Assembly (NCBI GenBank): GCA_023395735.1
Contig: JAEWYI010000119.1
Location: 1 to 15,314, forward strand
Reading direction: 5' to 3'
Length of the DNA: 15,314 bases
From: Cyanobacteria bacterium OH_SFB_17
GTDB taxonomy: Bacteria > Cyanobacteriota > Vampirovibrionia > Gastranaerophilales > Gastranaerophilaceae
Positions 13,424 through 15,314 of this stretch are shown piece after piece. The notes beneath the pieces are model-generated. The model had not been told where the DNA came from. It saw only the letters and a list, made by a program, of their open reading frames with translations, and ran no database searches. The position numbers and the translations under genes are program-made. Position 1 is the first letter of the stretch. Each line of letters starts with the position of its first letter.

Positions 13424-14845
13424 TTATTTTTTTTCAACAACTACATACTTCTGATTTTTGCTTGTTGGTTTGTCAGGTATTGTTGGAGCGATAATACCCT
13501 TATCAAGCAAAGGTAGCAGATATGTTTTTTTGAAGTAACCTCTATGCGAAATGTTTAAAAAGCCCATAATTTCTTGTAAGGATTTAGGTGTTTTACAAAA
13601 TTCACGCAATTTCATTTCTTTATCTTGTGCACTATCTTGTACACTATCTTGTGCACTGTTTTGTTTCAATTTTTCAGTACTGTACTTTAACGTAGTTACA
13701 AACAGCGTATCATCAACAAATTCAGGATTGTTGCCAAAATACTCTTTTGAGTATTTCATGATATTTCTTATACCCGAACCTAATTCTTCTGCATAACCAA
13801 TTTCTTTGAAAACCTTTGCAATTGTAGGGTTTTTTGTGTATGGTCTGAAATCATCAGGTTTTATGTTACCGCAAACAAAAGGTTTATTACCATTTTCTAT
13901 AACAATTTTATCTTTTTCGATTATAAATCTTGCAAATGAATGTGATGTATATTCCCTGTGTATAAGTGAGTTTACTGCAAGTTCGCTAAAAATTGCATTT
14001 CTTATATCTATTCTTACACCCTTATCGTCTTCTTTGAACGGTGATGATAAATGTTTTTCAACAAATGCCATAATCCTGTCGTAGCTGTCAATAAGATTTG
14101 TTTGAACCGTATCTCTATCGTCATAACGGTCAACATTTTCTCTTTTTAGTATTAAATCCGTTCTGTAATGCGGTAAAATGTTTTGAATAAGTAAATCTTT
14201 ACCAAACAATAATACGCATGCTAAAGTAAAACCCTCTTGTTGATTTGAATAATCTTTCAGGTGTAAAGACGCACTTTTTAAAAGTTCAAAGTTATCCATC
14301 TTTGCCCAAGGATGGTTTTTATTTCGTAATACTGCCATTTTACGAACTTTTTCAATTATATCTTGATTCAAATCATCCATTGAGATGGCTGGGTAAAGAG
14401 TATTCTCACTATAAGTTGAACTTTTTCTTGCAAATAAATTTCCAATTAACGTTTGATTATTCGAAATATCGTAGTCGCCTTCGTGATTTCTCAAATATAT
14501 TTTGTTATCGCATTTATACACCTGTGAACCTTCAGGAACGTTAATGTATAAAATAATTTTTCCGTCAATGTTAATATCTTCCATGCTAAGATAAACAGTC
14601 GGATTTATTTTTTGCGGGTTATTTATTTCGCTTGAAAAATTTTTCTTAAACGTATCAACACTTTCAGGTTTTACTCCAATAACGTTTCTATCGTCATCTA
14701 CACCTAGAATAATTTCGCCACCTTTAGTATTTAAAAAGGCACAAACAGTTTCATAAATACTTCTTGGTAGAGCTCTTTGAGCCGCTTTGTATTCAATATT
14801 TACTCTTTCACCATTTTTAATTAATTTTTTAATACGTTCTTGCAT
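13424..14845 (-). CDS. AlbA_2 / ATPase / winged-helix protein (COG2865-like)
   Basis: The 473-residue protein has three parts. An N-terminal AlbA_2 (Schlafen-like, divergent AAA_4) domain shows IEYKAA at about 17-22 and CAFLNTKGGEIILGVDDD at 35-52. A GHKL-type ATP-binding region follows, with ELAVNSLIHREY, IENGNKPF and EELGSGIRNI. A C-terminal winged helix (about 410-473) ends PTIPDKPTSKNQKYVVV. A short repeat linker (AQDSVQDSAQD) joins the last two parts, as in many COG2865 proteins. Such proteins are annotated as predicted transcriptional regulators and are common on mobile elements and near defence genes, but their biochemistry is largely unknown. The ATG at 14845 has no ribosome site and lies right at the expected transcript start, so the mRNA is probably leaderless. 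It is the island gene closest to the tRNA. Confidence 0.88.
   Translation of the reverse strand: MQERIKKLIKNGERVNIEYKAAQRALPRSIYETVCAFLNTKGGEIILGVDDDRNVIGVKPESVDTFKKNFSSEINNPQKINPTVYLSMEDINIDGKIILYINVPEGSQVYKCDNKIYLRNHEGDYDISNNQTLIGNLFARKSSTYSENTLYPAISMDDLNQDIIEKVRKMAVLRNKNHPWAKMDNFELLKSASLHLKDYSNQQEGFTLACVLLFGKDLLIQNILPHYRTDLILKRENVDRYDDRDTVQTNLIDSYDRIMAFVEKHLSSPFKEDDKGVRIDIRNAIFSELAVNSLIHREYTSHSFARFIIEKDKIVIENGNKPFVCGNIKPDDFRPYTKNPTIAKVFKEIGYAEELGSGIRNIMKYSKEYFGNNPEFVDDTLFVTTLKYSTEKLKQNSAQDSVQDSAQDKEMKLREFCKTPKSLQEIMGFLNISHRGYFKKTYLLPLLDKGIIAPTIPDKPTSKNQKYVVVEKK
13621..13656. repeat. Three 12-bp tandem repeats in coding sequence
   Basis: Three copies of tatcttgtgcac (the middle one tatcttgtacac) lie in tandem and encode the QDSA/QDSV linker of the COG2865-like protein. 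Because 12 is a multiple of three, copy-number change would lengthen or shorten the linker without shifting the frame. Confidence 0.85.
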
Positions 14846-14851
14846 GACTGA

Positions 14852-14860
14852 ATTATATCA
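14852..14860 (-). promoter_or_regulatory. Extended -10 promoter for a leaderless mRNA
   Basis: TGATATAAT on the minus strand is a perfect -10 with the TG extension. Its last base is six bases before the ATG at 14845, so transcription should begin at or next to the A of the start codon. The -35 region is weak, as is usual for extended -10 promoters. Confidence 0.6.
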
Positions 14861-14919
14861 CAAATGGTTTAGCTATTATGTTTTAGTTGTTTTAGTTACC
14901 AAAAATATATCTTAAAAAA

Positions 14920-14942
14920 TTTTGTGTAATTTTTTGTGTATT
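14920..14942. repeat. Repeated TTGTGTAAT motifs near attR
   Basis: ttgtgtaat (14922-14930) and ttgtgtatt (14934-14942) match the repeats at 4341-4388 in the same orientation, sharing the 15-mer ttttgtgtaattttt. They lie about 110 bases inside the right end of the island. The motif pair at both ends supports a role in recombination. Confidence 0.45.
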
Positions 14943-15025
14943 ACAAATACATTTCATCAATATTAATGCATAAAAACAAATCTAATTTGAAATTATTTAC
15001 CTGCTGAAAACCCTGTTAAAACACT

Positions 15026-15052
15026 AAAAAACTCCCGTTAATAGGGAGTTTT
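15026..15052 (-). terminator. Intrinsic terminator of the tRNA, carried by the island
   Basis: AAAACTCCC and GGGAGTTTT pair perfectly over 9 bp around a 7-base loop, with two more T after the stem on the minus strand. It starts six bases after the end of the tRNA and stops exactly where the 50-bp att repeat begins, so it belongs to the island and not to the original chromosomal tRNA locus. Confidence 0.85.
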
Positions 15053-15102
15053 AAAAAATGGGCCCGGCTGGATTCGAACCAGCGACCAAAGGATTATGAG
15101 TC
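15053..15102. repeat. attR: 50-bp direct repeat within the intact tRNA
   Basis: This is the exact partner of 4232-4281. It spans six A outside the tRNA and the tRNA from its 3' end to the anticodon stem. Recombination within this identity segment leaves the tRNA whole at this junction. Confidence 0.9.
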
Positions 15103-15130
15103 CTCTGCGCTACCGCTGCGCCACAAGCCC
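15059..15130 (-). tRNA. tRNA with CAT anticodon (probably elongator Met)
   Basis: A complete 72-base cloverleaf can be drawn: acceptor stem GGGCTTG/CGGGCCC (two G-U pairs), D stem GCGC/GCGC, anticodon stem GAGGA/TCCTT with loop CTCATAA (anticodon CAT at 15096-15098), T stem GCTGG/CCAGC with loop TTCGAAT, and discriminator A. CCA is not encoded. The CAT anticodon means elongator Met or an Ile tRNA whose C34 is modified to lysidine; these cannot be separated with certainty by eye. The first acceptor pair is a full G-C match, which argues against an initiator tRNA. The gene is the integration target of the island. Confidence 0.93.
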
Positions 15131-15314
15131 ACGGTATAGATTATATTTAGTTTTCAGCGGTAGCTCCTGTGCTACCTAACTCGTTTCAAAATGACACCCA
15201 ATCATTTTGTACACTCACGTGTCGCAAGTCTAAAATATTAAATGTTCATCTCTGGTTTGATTTTAATTCTTTCAATCTCTGAAAACTCTATTTATAAAAA
15301 GCTTTCCAAGCTAG
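15131..15314. other. Region upstream of the tRNA: promoter -10 and hairpins
   Basis: A minus-strand TATAAT at 15140-15145, ten bases before the tRNA, is a likely -10 for the tRNA; no good -35 is visible. Further upstream are two perfect small hairpins: GGTAGC/GCTACC (15159-15176, 6 bp, 6-base loop) and CAAAATGA/TCATTTTG (15187-15209, 8 bp, 7-base loop). Neither is followed by a T-run. No coding region is supported here. Confidence 0.45.

Larger units (their letters stand above)
4282..15102. mobile_element. tRNA-integrated genomic island, about 10.8 kb
   Basis: The stretch is bounded by a 50-bp exact direct repeat derived from the 3' half of a CAT-anticodon tRNA gene and contains a tyrosine recombinase with a full catalytic set. 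That is the standard signature of site-specific integration into a tRNA 3' end, with the intact tRNA restored at one junction. All cargo genes lie on the minus strand. The left part carries an Rrf2/Hcp/HD/hemerythrin/cupin stress group; the right part carries an Mrr nuclease, a broken nuclease-like gene and a COG2865-like protein and is visibly more A/T-rich. No conjugation, replication or phage structural genes are present, so it is probably mobilised by other elements or is a defective remnant. Unusually, the integrase is in the middle rather than next to either att site. Confidence 0.85.

Noticed and set aside
13621..13656. CRISPR or satellite array
   Set aside because: Only three adjacent 12-bp units without spacers, in frame within a coding linker.

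Overview
The window is A/T-rich DNA from a bacterium whose strong start sites carry good Shine-Dalgarno sequences (for example AAAGGAGG at the hemerythrin gene). A class I hybrid cluster protein with a C-X2-C-X8-C-X5-C cluster motif points to an anaerobe or near-anaerobe, plausibly from the gut. I cannot assign the phylum. Non-photosynthetic gut cyanobacteria (Gastranaerophilales-like) or a low-GC anaerobe would fit, but no phylogenetic marker gene is present.

Layout. Positions 1 to about 4231 look like chromosome. They hold a Qnr-like pentapeptide-repeat protein and a membrane-anchored protein of unknown function on the minus strand, then a MarR regulator and an EmrB/QacA-type efflux pump as an operon on the plus strand. 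A 50-bp sequence at 4232-4281 recurs exactly at 15053-15102. The right copy is the 3' half of an intact CAT-anticodon tRNA gene (15059-15130, minus strand); the left copy is only a tRNA fragment. The 10.8 kb between them, with a tyrosine recombinase inside, is read as an integrative element (genomic island) inserted at the 3' end of this tRNA gene.

Every gene recognised in the element is on the minus strand. Reading from the tRNA inward: a leaderless AlbA_2/ATPase/winged-helix protein (COG2865-like); a membrane-anchored protein whose C-terminal endonuclease-like domain is cut off by an in-frame TAA; a large coiled-coil protein with an Mrr-type nuclease domain; the integrase, which overlaps the mrr gene by 46 bases; and then a self-contained stress-response group. 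That group has its own consensus promoter with a palindromic operator and encodes an Rrf2 Fe-S regulator, hybrid cluster protein (Hcp), an HD-domain protein, a DUF438/hemerythrin protein and a small cupin. Hcp and hemerythrin proteins are linked in other bacteria to nitric oxide and nitrosative stress, so this end of the island looks like a transferable NO/redox-defence cassette. The right half looks like a nuclease-based DNA-defence module.

The most interesting points are the tRNA-bounded island itself, its two unlike cargo halves, the stop codon separating a nuclease domain from its parent protein, the integrase coupled to the Mrr nuclease, and the repeated TTGTGTAAT motifs just inside both ends.
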